This document shows positions 1-6,176 of a stretch of DNA of 9,528 nt, one piece after another (within the stretch, counting starts at the first letter, position 1; each line of letters begins with the position of its first letter). A program made the translations under genes and the position numbers. Source of the DNA: DATBLE01 sp046735055 (lineage in GTDB: Bacteria; Actinomycetota; Thermoleophilia; Gaiellales; Gaiellaceae); NCBI GenBank assembly GCA_046735055.1, contig JBKPSO010000179.1, positions 1 through 9,528 of the forward strand, read 5' to 3'. The notes under the pieces were generated by a model that was not told where the DNA came from, searched no databases, and worked only from the letters and a program-made list of their open reading frames with translations.

Positions 1-821
1 ATCGCCACGGACGGCACCGTGATCATCCCGCCGTAGCCGACCGTCGAGTAGAGGCCGCGCCGCGCGAGCACGTCGAGCCCGGCGGCGTGCGTCGCATCGG
101 TGGCGACGAAGTCGAGGACGACGTCGGCCCCGGTGCCGTTCGTCGCCTCGCGCACGTCGCCGACGTCCGCGAGCACCTCGTCCGCGCCGAGCTCCTTTGC
201 CAGAGCCCGGCGGCGCTCGTCCGTGTCGACGCCGATGACGGCGCCGCCGCCGAGCACGCGCAACAGCTGGAGCGCGATGTGCCCGACTCCGCCGACCCCG
301 ATCACGACCGAGGTCGTCCCCGGCGCGAGCCGCGGCAGCAGCTTCTTGACCGCATGGTAGGCGGTGATGCCGGCGTCCGAGTGGGGCGCGACCGACGCCG
401 GTTCGACACCGGCAGGCAGCGGCACGAGCGAGCGCTCGTCGACGAGCAGGTAGTCGGCGAAGCCGCCGTCCTTCGTCAGACCGTAGAACTGGTGCCGCTC
501 GCAGAACATGTCGAGCCCTCGCCGGCAGCTGACGCAGAGCCCGCACGAGTACGGCGGGTAGACGAGCACCGCGTCGTCCTCCTTCGCGGTGGTCACGTCG
601 GGCCCGGCGGCTTGCACCCAGCCTGCGTTCTCGTGGCCGAGGACAATCGGCGGGCGCAGGCCGGCCGGCTCCATCAGTCCCTCCTGCGCGTGCAGGTCGG
701 TCGCGCAGACACCGGCGCCGCCGATCTTCACGACCACGTCGCGCGGCGCGACCGGCTCCGGCTTGGGGCGCTCGACGAGCTCGAGCGGGCGGTGGTACTC
801 GCTGAGGAGTGCGGCTCTCAT
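1..821 (-). CDS. Zn-dependent alcohol dehydrogenase (medium-chain, ADH-A-like), C-terminus missing
   Basis: Medium-chain Zn alcohol dehydrogenase, expected to interconvert an alcohol and its aldehyde or ketone with NAD(H) in the cytoplasm. The frame starts at ATG 821 with GGAG five bases upstream (830-827) and stays open for 273 codons to the window edge, so about the last 70 residues are absent. Visible features are the catalytic zinc residues Cys39 (VCATD) and His63-Glu64 (GHEN), the structural zinc cysteines 93, 96, 99 and 107, and a Rossmann motif GVGGVG at 175-180 followed by Asp199, which favours NAD over NADP. The third catalytic zinc position carries Asp149 (SDAGITAYHA), where many homologues have Cys. 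As I recall it, Rhodococcus ruber ADH-A (secondary alcohols and ketones) has the same Asp and a very similar VVIGVGG segment. The gene follows the GMC dehydrogenase by 64 nt and is probably in the same operon. Family is sure; substrate is unknown. Confidence 0.93.
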   Translation of the reverse strand, partial: MRAALLSEYHRPLELVERPKPEPVAPRDVVVKIGGAGVCATDLHAQEGLMEPAGLRPPIVLGHENAGWVQAAGPDVTTAKEDDAVLVYPPYSCGLCVSCRRGLDMFCERHQFYGLTKDGGFADYLLVDERSLVPLPAGVEPASVAPHSDAGITAYHAVKKLLPRLAPGTTSVVIGVGGVGHIALQLLRVLGGGAVIGVDTDERRRALAKELGADEVLADVGDVREATNGTGADVVLDFVATDATHAAGLDVLARRGLYSTVGYGGMITVPSVA

Positions 822-830
822 ACCCGCTCC

Positions 831-851
831 GGCGCCGGCAAAGCCGGCACC
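831..851 (-). promoter_or_regulatory. GC-rich hairpin between GMC gene and ADH start
   Basis: On the minus strand GGTGCCGGC (851-843), a TTT loop and GCCGGCGCC (839-831) form a nine-pair stem with one G-T pair. It sits immediately before the GGAG ribosome binding site of the alcohol dehydrogenase (830-827). There is no T-run after it, so a classical intrinsic terminator is unlikely. It could dampen read-through, protect the upstream message, or limit ribosome access to the ADH start. The inverted repeat is seen directly; its role is a guess. Confidence 0.3.
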
Positions 852-885
852 TCCGCTCCTTGGTCGGCTCCGTCTAGCCTACGCC

Positions 886-2274
886 TCATGCTAGGTGCTC
901 CGCGAGCCGAGTGGCGAGGGCCATGATCGTCAGGGAGGGATTGACCGACAGCGTGCGCGGGATCAGCGAGCCGTCGCCGATGTAGAGGCCGTCGACGCCG
1001 TGCACCTTCCCATTGCGGTCGCTCGCGGAGTGCGCCGGATCGTCGCCCATCCGGCAGCTGCCCTGGACGTGCGTCGACGCAAGCCCGGTCCAGCAGATCT
1101 GCCGCGCGCCCGCCGCCGCCAGCACCCGCTTGCTGAACTCGAGAGACGCGTCCATCCGGCCGAGCTCGCGCTCGTCGAATGCGAGGTCGAACCGCTCCCG
1201 GCCGTCCTCGTCGACGGCGACCGAGGCGTTGTTCTCGTCGTTTACGAGCGCGAGCACGCCGTTCCAGTAGCGGTAGCGCCGCACCGCCTCGGTCAGGCGC
1301 TGCCCCCACATCGGCCCGTCGTCGTCCCGCAGCGTGGTCGCGAACGAGATCGGGTCCTGGATCGTGGACGCCTCGATCACGAACCCGCCGTCCTCGTCGT
1401 GCTGGAAGCCCATGAAGTGCGAGGAGATCGGATAGGTGATGTGCGCGTCCTGCGGCTCGTCGAAGAGGCCGTAGACGAGCCGGACCGGATGGAGCCCGAG
1501 GAACTTGCCGATCGCGGGCGCGTCGAGGCCGGACCGGCGCAGGAGCTGCGGCGTGTTCAGCGCGCCGCCGGCGACGACGACCGTCTCGGCGCGAACCGTC
1601 TGTCCGGCGTACTCGACCCCGGCTGCACGCCCGCCCTCGATCAGGACGCGGTCGACGTGCGAGTTCGGCCGTAGCTCGAGCAGCCCTCGCGCCCAGGCGT
1701 CGGCGATGTAGGTGTTCGCGGTGGACTTGCCCGCGTTCGTCGGGCAGCCCTGCAGGCACGAGCCGCAGTGCATGCAGTTGCCGTCCGTGTACGAGGTGAC
1801 CGGCTCGAGCTCGTGGCCGAGCGCCCGGAACCCGGCCTCGATCGTGCGCACGCAGTGCTGCCAGTCGCTGCGCTCGCGGACGCCGAGCCGCTGCTCGACG
1901 CGGTCGTAGTACGGCTCCAGGTCGGCGAGGGAGAAAGGGGTCGAGCCGTCGCTCGTCAGGCCGGTCTCCGGGTGCCACTTCGCCACGTCTCGCTCGTGCG
2001 CCCGCAGGGCCACCTTCGTGTTGATCGTGGTCGTGCCGCCGACGCAGCGGCCGGCGAGGAACGCGACCACGTCGCCGTCGGGCAGCAGGCCGAACCGGAT
2101 CGGCCACCAGAACTCATGCGTCGCCTTCGCCTCCCAGCGGTCGAAGTCGACCGCGGTCAGGTGCGGGCCGGCCTCGAGCAGGAGCACGTCGCGCCCGCGC
2201 TGCGCGAGCTCGCCGGCAACCACGCCGCCGCCGGCGCCCGAGCCGACGACGACGACGTCGAACCGGTCCCTCAC
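886..2274 (-). CDS. GMC-family FAD-dependent dehydrogenase with CxxCxxCxxxCP motif (large subunit)
   Basis: Predicted flavin dehydrogenase of 462 residues in the glucose-methanol-choline family, oxidising an alcohol or sugar hydroxyl. The FAD-binding motif GSGAGGG lies at residues 11-17 and Glu34 ends the second strand. The GMC signature GRCVGGTTTINT covers 75-86. The active site is seen as His402 (HVQGSCRMG) and Asn445 (NPSLT). Cysteines 167, 170, 173 and 177 form C-x2-C-x2-C-x3-C-P, resembling a ferredoxin cluster site; the FAD-glucose dehydrogenase large subunit carries a related Cys set binding a 3Fe-4S cluster. GTG 2274 is chosen because it overlaps the small-subunit stop (GTGA) and puts the FAD strand at the N-terminus; upstream codons in this frame are Arg/Ala-rich shadow. 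The ribosome site is weak, so reinitiation is likely. No Tat or Sec signal is visible. Partner: the small subunit at 2271-2645. Electron acceptor and substrate are unknown. Confidence 0.93.
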   Translation of the reverse strand: MRDRFDVVVVGSGAGGGVVAGELAQRGRDVLLLEAGPHLTAVDFDRWEAKATHEFWWPIRFGLLPDGDVVAFLAGRCVGGTTTINTKVALRAHERDVAKWHPETGLTSDGSTPFSLADLEPYYDRVEQRLGVRERSDWQHCVRTIEAGFRALGHELEPVTSYTDGNCMHCGSCLQGCPTNAGKSTANTYIADAWARGLLELRPNSHVDRVLIEGGRAAGVEYAGQTVRAETVVVAGGALNTPQLLRRSGLDAPAIGKFLGLHPVRLVYGLFDEPQDAHITYPISSHFMGFQHDEDGGFVIEASTIQDPISFATTLRDDDGPMWGQRLTEAVRRYRYWNGVLALVNDENNASVAVDEDGRERFDLAFDERELGRMDASLEFSKRVLAAAGARQICWTGLASTHVQGSCRMGDDPAHSASDRNGKVHGVDGLYIGDGSLIPRTLSVNPSLTIMALATRLAEHLA

Positions 2275-2645
2275 GCCACGCCCAGGTAGGACCAGTCCTT
2301 GCGCAGCCGCTGCGCCGCCGGCGGCGCGAAGTCGATCTCCGCCCATGCGCTCTCCACGTCGCGGCCGGGCGCGACGAAGTCGGAGTAGTAGGCCTCGATC
2401 GCGAGCGCGCGGACGAAGGCGAACTCGGGCGTGCGCTCCTTCTCCGCGAGCGTCTTGGCGGTCGCGGGCGTGAGCGCGTCGATCGACGCCAGCGCGCCGT
2501 CGCGCACCGGCAGCGGCATCCGCGCGAGGAGCGCGTCGATGTAGACGAGGGGCCCGACCCGCGCGGAGCCCGGCACGATCAGCTCGCACAGCGCCTCGAG
2601 GGCCGCCGCGCGCTGCTCGTCGAGAGCGCGAAGCGCCGTCGTCAC
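2271..2645 (-). CDS. Gluconate 2-dehydrogenase subunit 3-like small subunit
   Basis: A 124-residue protein resembling the small (gamma) subunit family of membrane gluconate, FAD-glucose and fructose/glucoside dehydrogenases. The typical segment is ELIVPGSARVGPLVYIDALL near residues 21-40, followed by a helical, charged body and a C-terminal Trp-rich end (RLRKDWSYLG). In known systems this subunit carries a Tat signal, helps export or maturation of its GMC partner and sits beside it in the operon. Here the N-terminus (MTTALRALDEQRAA) has no twin arginine and no hydrophobic stretch, so a cytoplasmic complex is inferred. The start is GTG 2645, overlapping the LivF-like stop (GTGA) with a strong GGAGGAGAG ribosome site six bases or so upstream. 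Its own stop overlaps the GMC start. Length fits a signal-less member of the family. The family assignment rests on recall of short motifs and on the GMC neighbour. Confidence 0.82.
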   Translation of the reverse strand: MTTALRALDEQRAAALEALCELIVPGSARVGPLVYIDALLARMPLPVRDGALASIDALTPATAKTLAEKERTPEFAFVRALAIEAYYSDFVAPGRDVESAWAEIDFAPPAAQRLRKDWSYLGVA

Positions 2646-3403
2646 TCGCTCTCCTCCAGCAGCTCGGCCGCGTCGCGGCGCTCACGCAGCAGGTAGGCCG
2701 AGTGGAGCCGCTCGGGGTGCTCCCGCAGCTCGCGCGCGGTGCCGTGGTGGACGATCCGCCCGTTCTCGATCACGTACGCCCTCTCGGCAAGCGCTAGGGC
2801 GACGTGCACGAACTGCTCGATCAGCAGGACGCCGACCCCGTCCGCGGCAGCGTTCTCGAGCGCGGGCATTAGGCGCTGGACGACCACCGGCGCAAGGCCG
2901 AGAGACAGCTCGTCGACGAGCATGAATTTCGGCCGGGAGACGAGCGCCTGCGCGAGCACGACCATCTGCTGCTCGCCGCCGGAGAGCGTCCGGGCGACCG
3001 CGTTCCAGCGCGGCTCCAGGTGCGGGAAGAGCTCCCTTGCGTACGAGATCCCGCGTCGGGCTTCTTCGCGGGAGAGCGCGTAGGTCGCAACGCGTATGTT
3101 GTCCTCGACTGTCAGCTCCGGCAGGAGGCGACGCCCTTCTGGGACGATCGCGACACCCGCCTTGCGGATGTGCTCGGGGCGCAAACGCGTGAGGTTCCTT
3201 CCGTTGAGAGAGACGGCGCCGGCCGTCGGTCGCAGGACGCCGCCGACCGCCAGCACCATCGTCGACTTGCCGGCGCCGTTTGGGCCGAGCAACGTGGTCA
3301 CGGTGCCGGACGGGATTGCGAGTGAGACGCCGTGCAGCACTTGGTGGCCGCCGCGAGAGACCTCGAGACCTTCGATCCGGAGGACGGCGCCGTTCTTGGT
3401 CAA
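2642..3403 (-). CDS. livF: Branched-chain amino acid type ABC importer, ATP-binding protein LivF-like
   Basis: Second ATPase of the HAAT importer, 253 residues, coupling ATP hydrolysis at the inner face of the membrane to uptake. Seen in order: Walker A GPNGAGKST (40-48), the LivF hallmark VPEGRRLLPELTVEDN (87-102), ABC signature LSGGE (140-144), Walker B ending in Asp164-Glu165 and the downstream block SLGLAP (167-172). Walker B reads VDEL where LDEP is usual. The switch position reads IEQF (195-198) rather than a His, which is normal for LivF. The start is TTG 3403, overlapping the LivG-like stop (TTGA), with GGAGGAGAAG just upstream; no ATG or GTG lies nearby in frame, and the longer open frame upstream is shadow sequence inside the neighbour. 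The downstream partner, the small dehydrogenase subunit, overlaps by 4 nt, tying transport to oxidation. Confidence 0.95.
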   Translation of the reverse strand: MTKNGAVLRIEGLEVSRGGHQVLHGVSLAIPSGTVTTLLGPNGAGKSTMVLAVGGVLRPTAGAVSLNGRNLTRLRPEHIRKAGVAIVPEGRRLLPELTVEDNIRVATYALSREEARRGISYARELFPHLEPRWNAVARTLSGGEQQMVVLAQALVSRPKFMLVDELSLGLAPVVVQRLMPALENAAADGVGVLLIEQFVHVALALAERAYVIENGRIVHHGTARELREHPERLHSAYLLRERRDAAELLEESE

Positions 3404-4116
3404 ATCTTCTCCTCCGTGCCGAGGTACGCGCGCATGACGTGCTCGTCCCGCAGCATGTCCGCGGTCGGCCCGGCCGCGATCAGCTTGCCGAAGTCGATGA
3501 CCGCAGTCGTCTGGCAACACGCGGAGACGAGGCTCATGTCGTGGTCGACGAGGATCACGAGGGCGCCGACGTCGCCCGGGATCTTTCGGATCACGTCGCC
3601 GAGATGCCCCGTCTCCTCCTCCGGCAGGCCCGCGCCCGGCTCGTCGAGGAGCACGAGCCGAGGCCGGCCGACGACCGCCCGGGCGACCTCGACGAGGCGG
3701 CGCTGGCGCGCACCGAGGCCCCCGACCTTGGCCCTCGGCGAAGCCTTGAGGCCGACGAACTCGAGGGCCTCGAGTACGTCGGCGCGACGGGAGGCCCGCT
3801 TCGCGCCCGAGTGCTCGTGGATCATGGCCACGTTCTCGAAGACGGAGAGCTTCTCGATCGCCATCTCGGTCTGAAAAGTTCGACGCAGGCCCCAGCGTGC
3901 CCGGCGGTAGTCGGCCATCTTCAGCAGGTTCTCGCCGAAGGCCGTCACAGTGCCGGTGGCCGGCTTGACGAATCCGCTCATCACGTTGAAGAACGTCGTC
4001 TTGCCGGCGCCGTTCGGCCCGATCAGCCCGCACGTACCCCCGGGGAAGACCACGCTCATGTCGTCGATCGGCGTGATCCCGGCGAAGCGAACGGTCAGGC
4101 TCTCGACCTCGATCAC
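3400..4116 (-). CDS. livG: Branched-chain amino acid type ABC importer, ATP-binding protein LivG-like
   Basis: First ATPase of the importer, 238 residues. It carries Walker A GPNGAGKTT (33-41), the Q-loop in RRTFQTEMAIEKLSVFENV (78-96, Gln82), Walker B LVLLDE (154-159), D-loop-like GAGLPEEE (161-168) and the switch His192 (VDHDMSLV). The LivG-type C-terminal tail ends in RAYLGTEEKI. The ABC signature is unusual: it reads LGARQ (134-138) where related proteins have LSxGx or LPxGx, so both the Ser/Pro and the Gly that contact ATP are replaced, although the following RRLVEVARA is normal. The protein is somewhat shorter than the usual 250-260 residues because the segment between Q-loop and signature is short. 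The start is GTG 4116, overlapping the LivM-like stop (GTGA) with a GGGGAG site upstream. Confidence 0.94.
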   Translation of the reverse strand: MIEVESLTVRFAGITPIDDMSVVFPGGTCGLIGPNGAGKTTFFNVMSGFVKPATGTVTAFGENLLKMADYRRARWGLRRTFQTEMAIEKLSVFENVAMIHEHSGAKRASRRADVLEALEFVGLKASPRAKVGGLGARQRRLVEVARAVVGRPRLVLLDEPGAGLPEEETGHLGDVIRKIPGDVGALVILVDHDMSLVSACCQTTAVIDFGKLIAAGPTADMLRDEHVMRAYLGTEEKI

Positions 4117-5195
4117 GAGGCCGCTCCCCTGCTGGCTCGACCGGCGACGGTGCCGGAGAGCGCGCGCCAAAGCCTCGCAAGGTCCTTCGGTACCTGGTCG
4201 ACGAGCCCGCCGGGGGCAGTCGCCAGCACCTGGAGGACGCCGACGCCGAAGAGCAGGAGTGAGAGGTAGTTCGACACGCCCCAGTTCTCCAGGAGAGCGG
4301 GCAGCAGCCTGACCAGCAGGCCGGCCACGACCGCACCCCACACGCTGTAGATCCCGCCCATCAGGATCACGGCCAGTAGCACGATCGAGTCCTGTGTCGG
4401 AAACTGCACCGGCGATAGCGCTCCGGCGCTGCCGCTCAGCAGTCCTCCCGCGACGCCGGTCATGAATGAGGCGAGCGCGAAGGCCCACAGCTTGTACTGC
4501 GTGACGTTGACCCCTGCCGCGAGCGCCGCCGGCTCGCTCTCTCGAATCGCAGCCCAGGCGCGGCCCGGCTTGCCTGCGATCTGCCACAGCGCAAGCAGGA
4601 ACATGAGCGCTGCGACGATCAGCGTGTAGCGGTAGTAGGCGGTGTCGCCCGTTGCGATCCCGGGGCGGCGAATGTTGCGGAAGTCTTGAAGCCTCTCGAG
4701 CGGTAGCACCCCCTCGAAGCCGCTACCGCCGTTGGGGAAGTGGATGACGCTGAGCACGAGGGTGATCGCCCCGGCGAACATGAGCGTGATCAGGGCGAGG
4801 TGCAAGCCGGAGACACGTAGCGCCGGGAGGCCGACGACGGTCCCGATCACAGCCGTGACGATCCCGGCGAGGATCAGCACGATCGGAAAGGGAATGCCCG
4901 TCGCGTAGAGGATCCGCGTTGACGTCCAGGCGCCGACCGCGAGCAGTGCGATCTGACACAGCGAGACCATTCCGACGCGGCCGTACAGGAGGCCCAACCC
5001 GAGCGCGGTGATGGAGTAGATCGCCGCCGCCGTCAGGATCTTCACCCAGTACACGCCGACCAGCTCCGGCACGACGAACAGCGCGAGTGCGAACAGACCA
5101 GCGATGACAATGGCGCGCACGACATGAGCACGCTCGACGTTCACGTCGGCGATGCGGCTCACGCCCGCAGTCCTCGCGGCGCGCAGGCCGCTCAT
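4113..5195 (-). CDS. livM: Branched-chain amino acid type ABC importer, permease LivM-like
   Basis: Inner-membrane permease of 360 residues with about nine to ten hydrophobic segments, the first near residues 25-45. The cytoplasmic coupling loop is recognisable at 211-229 (GRAWAAIRESEPAALAAGV), the contact site for the ATPases. The family-typical GLGLLYGRVGMVSLCQ lies at about 66-81 and GLPALRVSGLHLALITL at 122-138. A charged, Arg-rich C-terminal tail (331-360) replaces a fused ATPase domain, so the ATPase is separate. The start is ATG 5195, six nt after the LivH-like stop; its ribosome site is weak. GTG 5162, eleven codons in, has GAGG at a fair distance and is an alternative that would remove only a hydrophilic leader. 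The gene ends in a 4-nt overlap with the LivG-like gene. Confidence 0.95.
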   Translation of the reverse strand: MSGLRAARTAGVSRIADVNVERAHVVRAIVIAGLFALALFVVPELVGVYWVKILTAAAIYSITALGLGLLYGRVGMVSLCQIALLAVGAWTSTRILYATGIPFPIVLILAGIVTAVIGTVVGLPALRVSGLHLALITLMFAGAITLVLSVIHFPNGGSGFEGVLPLERLQDFRNIRRPGIATGDTAYYRYTLIVAALMFLLALWQIAGKPGRAWAAIRESEPAALAAGVNVTQYKLWAFALASFMTGVAGGLLSGSAGALSPVQFPTQDSIVLLAVILMGGIYSVWGAVVAGLLVRLLPALLENWGVSNYLSLLLFGVGVLQVLATAPGGLVDQVPKDLARLWRALSGTVAGRASRGAAS

Positions 5196-5201
5196 GAGAA
5201 G

Positions 5202-6131
5202 CTAGTGCCCCGCCCGGGACAACGTCAGCTGGCGACGTCGGCCGAGCAGGAGGAGGCCGACGATCGCGATCACGAACGGCGTCATCGCGCGGTACTGCGC
5301 GAGCGGCTGTTCCTGCGAAGGCCACAACGTGAACGCCTGCAGGCACGACTCCACAACCCCGATGAACAGAGCTGCGAAGAGCGTCACCCACAGCGACTGC
5401 AGGCGTCCGATCAGCGCCGCGGCGAGTGACGAGATGACGAGGAACGTCAACGTCACCGCCTCGAGGGAGTTGATGAGGCCGGAGAGAAGCAGGCCGGACG
5501 CGCCGCAGACGAGCCCGGAGACGAGCCAGGCCGACGCCTCGACGGTGCGGACCGGCACGCCCAGCGTCGCCGATATCTCACGGTCGTTGGCGATTGCGCG
5601 GTAGGCGGTGCCGAGCTTCGTGTAGCGCAGGAACAACGTCGTCACCGCGGTCATCCCGAAGGCGAAGATCAGCGCGATGATCTTCGTCCAACTGATCCGG
5701 ACGTCGCCGACCTGGTACCCGAAGTGGTGCCAGTTGTCGCTCGGGAGCGGCACCAGCCTCGCCTGGTTCGTCGGCCAGAGCCAGCTCATGATTGCCAGCA
5801 GGATCAGCGTCAGCCCCAGAGTCGCCGCCGCCTTCACCAACGGATCGCGGGCGGCGAAGATCGGGCCGAAGACGAGCCCGTACGCCAGCGTCACGGCACC
5901 GCCGAACAGGACGCAGATCAGGAACGCGAGCCAGTCCGGGCACCATGACGTCTTGAAGATCAGCTGGTAGGCGATGAAGACGCCCAGAGCTCCCACCGCC
6001 CCGTAGGCGAAGTTGAGCACGCCCGTCGTCCGGTAGAGGACGACGATCCCGACTCCGGACACCCCGTACACCGACCCGACCGCGAGGCCGAGTGGGACGA
6101 ACTGCACGAGATCGTGGAGCGTGGGCAGCAT
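5202..6131 (-). CDS. livH: Branched-chain amino acid type ABC importer, permease LivH-like
   Basis: Inner-membrane permease of 309 residues, the usual LivH length, with about eight hydrophobic segments. The N-terminus GLAVGSVYGVSGVGIVVLYR (15-34) followed by TTGVLNFAYGAVGALG is diagnostic of LivH. The coupling loop is at 173-192 (LGTAYRAIANDREISATLGV). It would form a heterodimeric channel with the LivM-like protein. A less conserved extracytoplasmic loop (about 121-146, PTNQARLVPLP then a Trp/His/Tyr-rich stretch) lies between hydrophobic segments. The start is ATG 6131; only a weak GAG element precedes it. The 45-nt gap to the binding-protein stop holds no obvious terminator, so the two are probably on one message. 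Confidence 0.95.
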   Translation of the reverse strand: MLPTLHDLVQFVPLGLAVGSVYGVSGVGIVVLYRTTGVLNFAYGAVGALGVFIAYQLIFKTSWCPDWLAFLICVLFGGAVTLAYGLVFGPIFAARDPLVKAAATLGLTLILLAIMSWLWPTNQARLVPLPSDNWHHFGYQVGDVRISWTKIIALIFAFGMTAVTTLFLRYTKLGTAYRAIANDREISATLGVPVRTVEASAWLVSGLVCGASGLLLSGLINSLEAVTLTFLVISSLAAALIGRLQSLWVTLFAALFIGVVESCLQAFTLWPSQEQPLAQYRAMTPFVIAIVGLLLLGRRRQLTLSRAGH

Positions 6132-6176
6132 CGGGAGCTCTAAGCGTCTTCGAAGTGGTCTAGGACACCTCGCTTC

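Noticed and set aside
87..926. Long plus-strand open frame opposite the ADH gene
   Set aside because: Its product is Arg/Ala/Pro-rich low complexity typical of the antisense of GC-rich genes, while the minus strand encodes a clear ADH with all zinc ligands.
895..1674. Plus-strand 259-codon frame opposite the GMC gene
   Set aside because: No recognisable domain and skewed composition; the GMC gene on the other strand fully explains the region.
2275..2685. N-terminal extension of the GMC frame to 2685
   Set aside because: The extra 137 codons are Arg/Ala-rich shadow of the small subunit gene; FAD strand begins right after GTG 2274.
3160..3400. LivF-like ATPase lacking the switch His (IEQF)
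   Set aside because: A Gln at this place is normal for LivF-family ATPases, so it is not a defect.
3280..4269. Plus-strand 329-codon frame opposite the ATPase genes
   Set aside because: Antisense shadow spanning two well-defined ABC ATPase genes; no motif and no ribosome site of note.
6132..6176. Short inverted repeat AAGCG/CGCTT between binding protein and LivH-like genes
   Set aside because: Only five pairs around a long loop and no T-run, so a terminator or operator is not supported.
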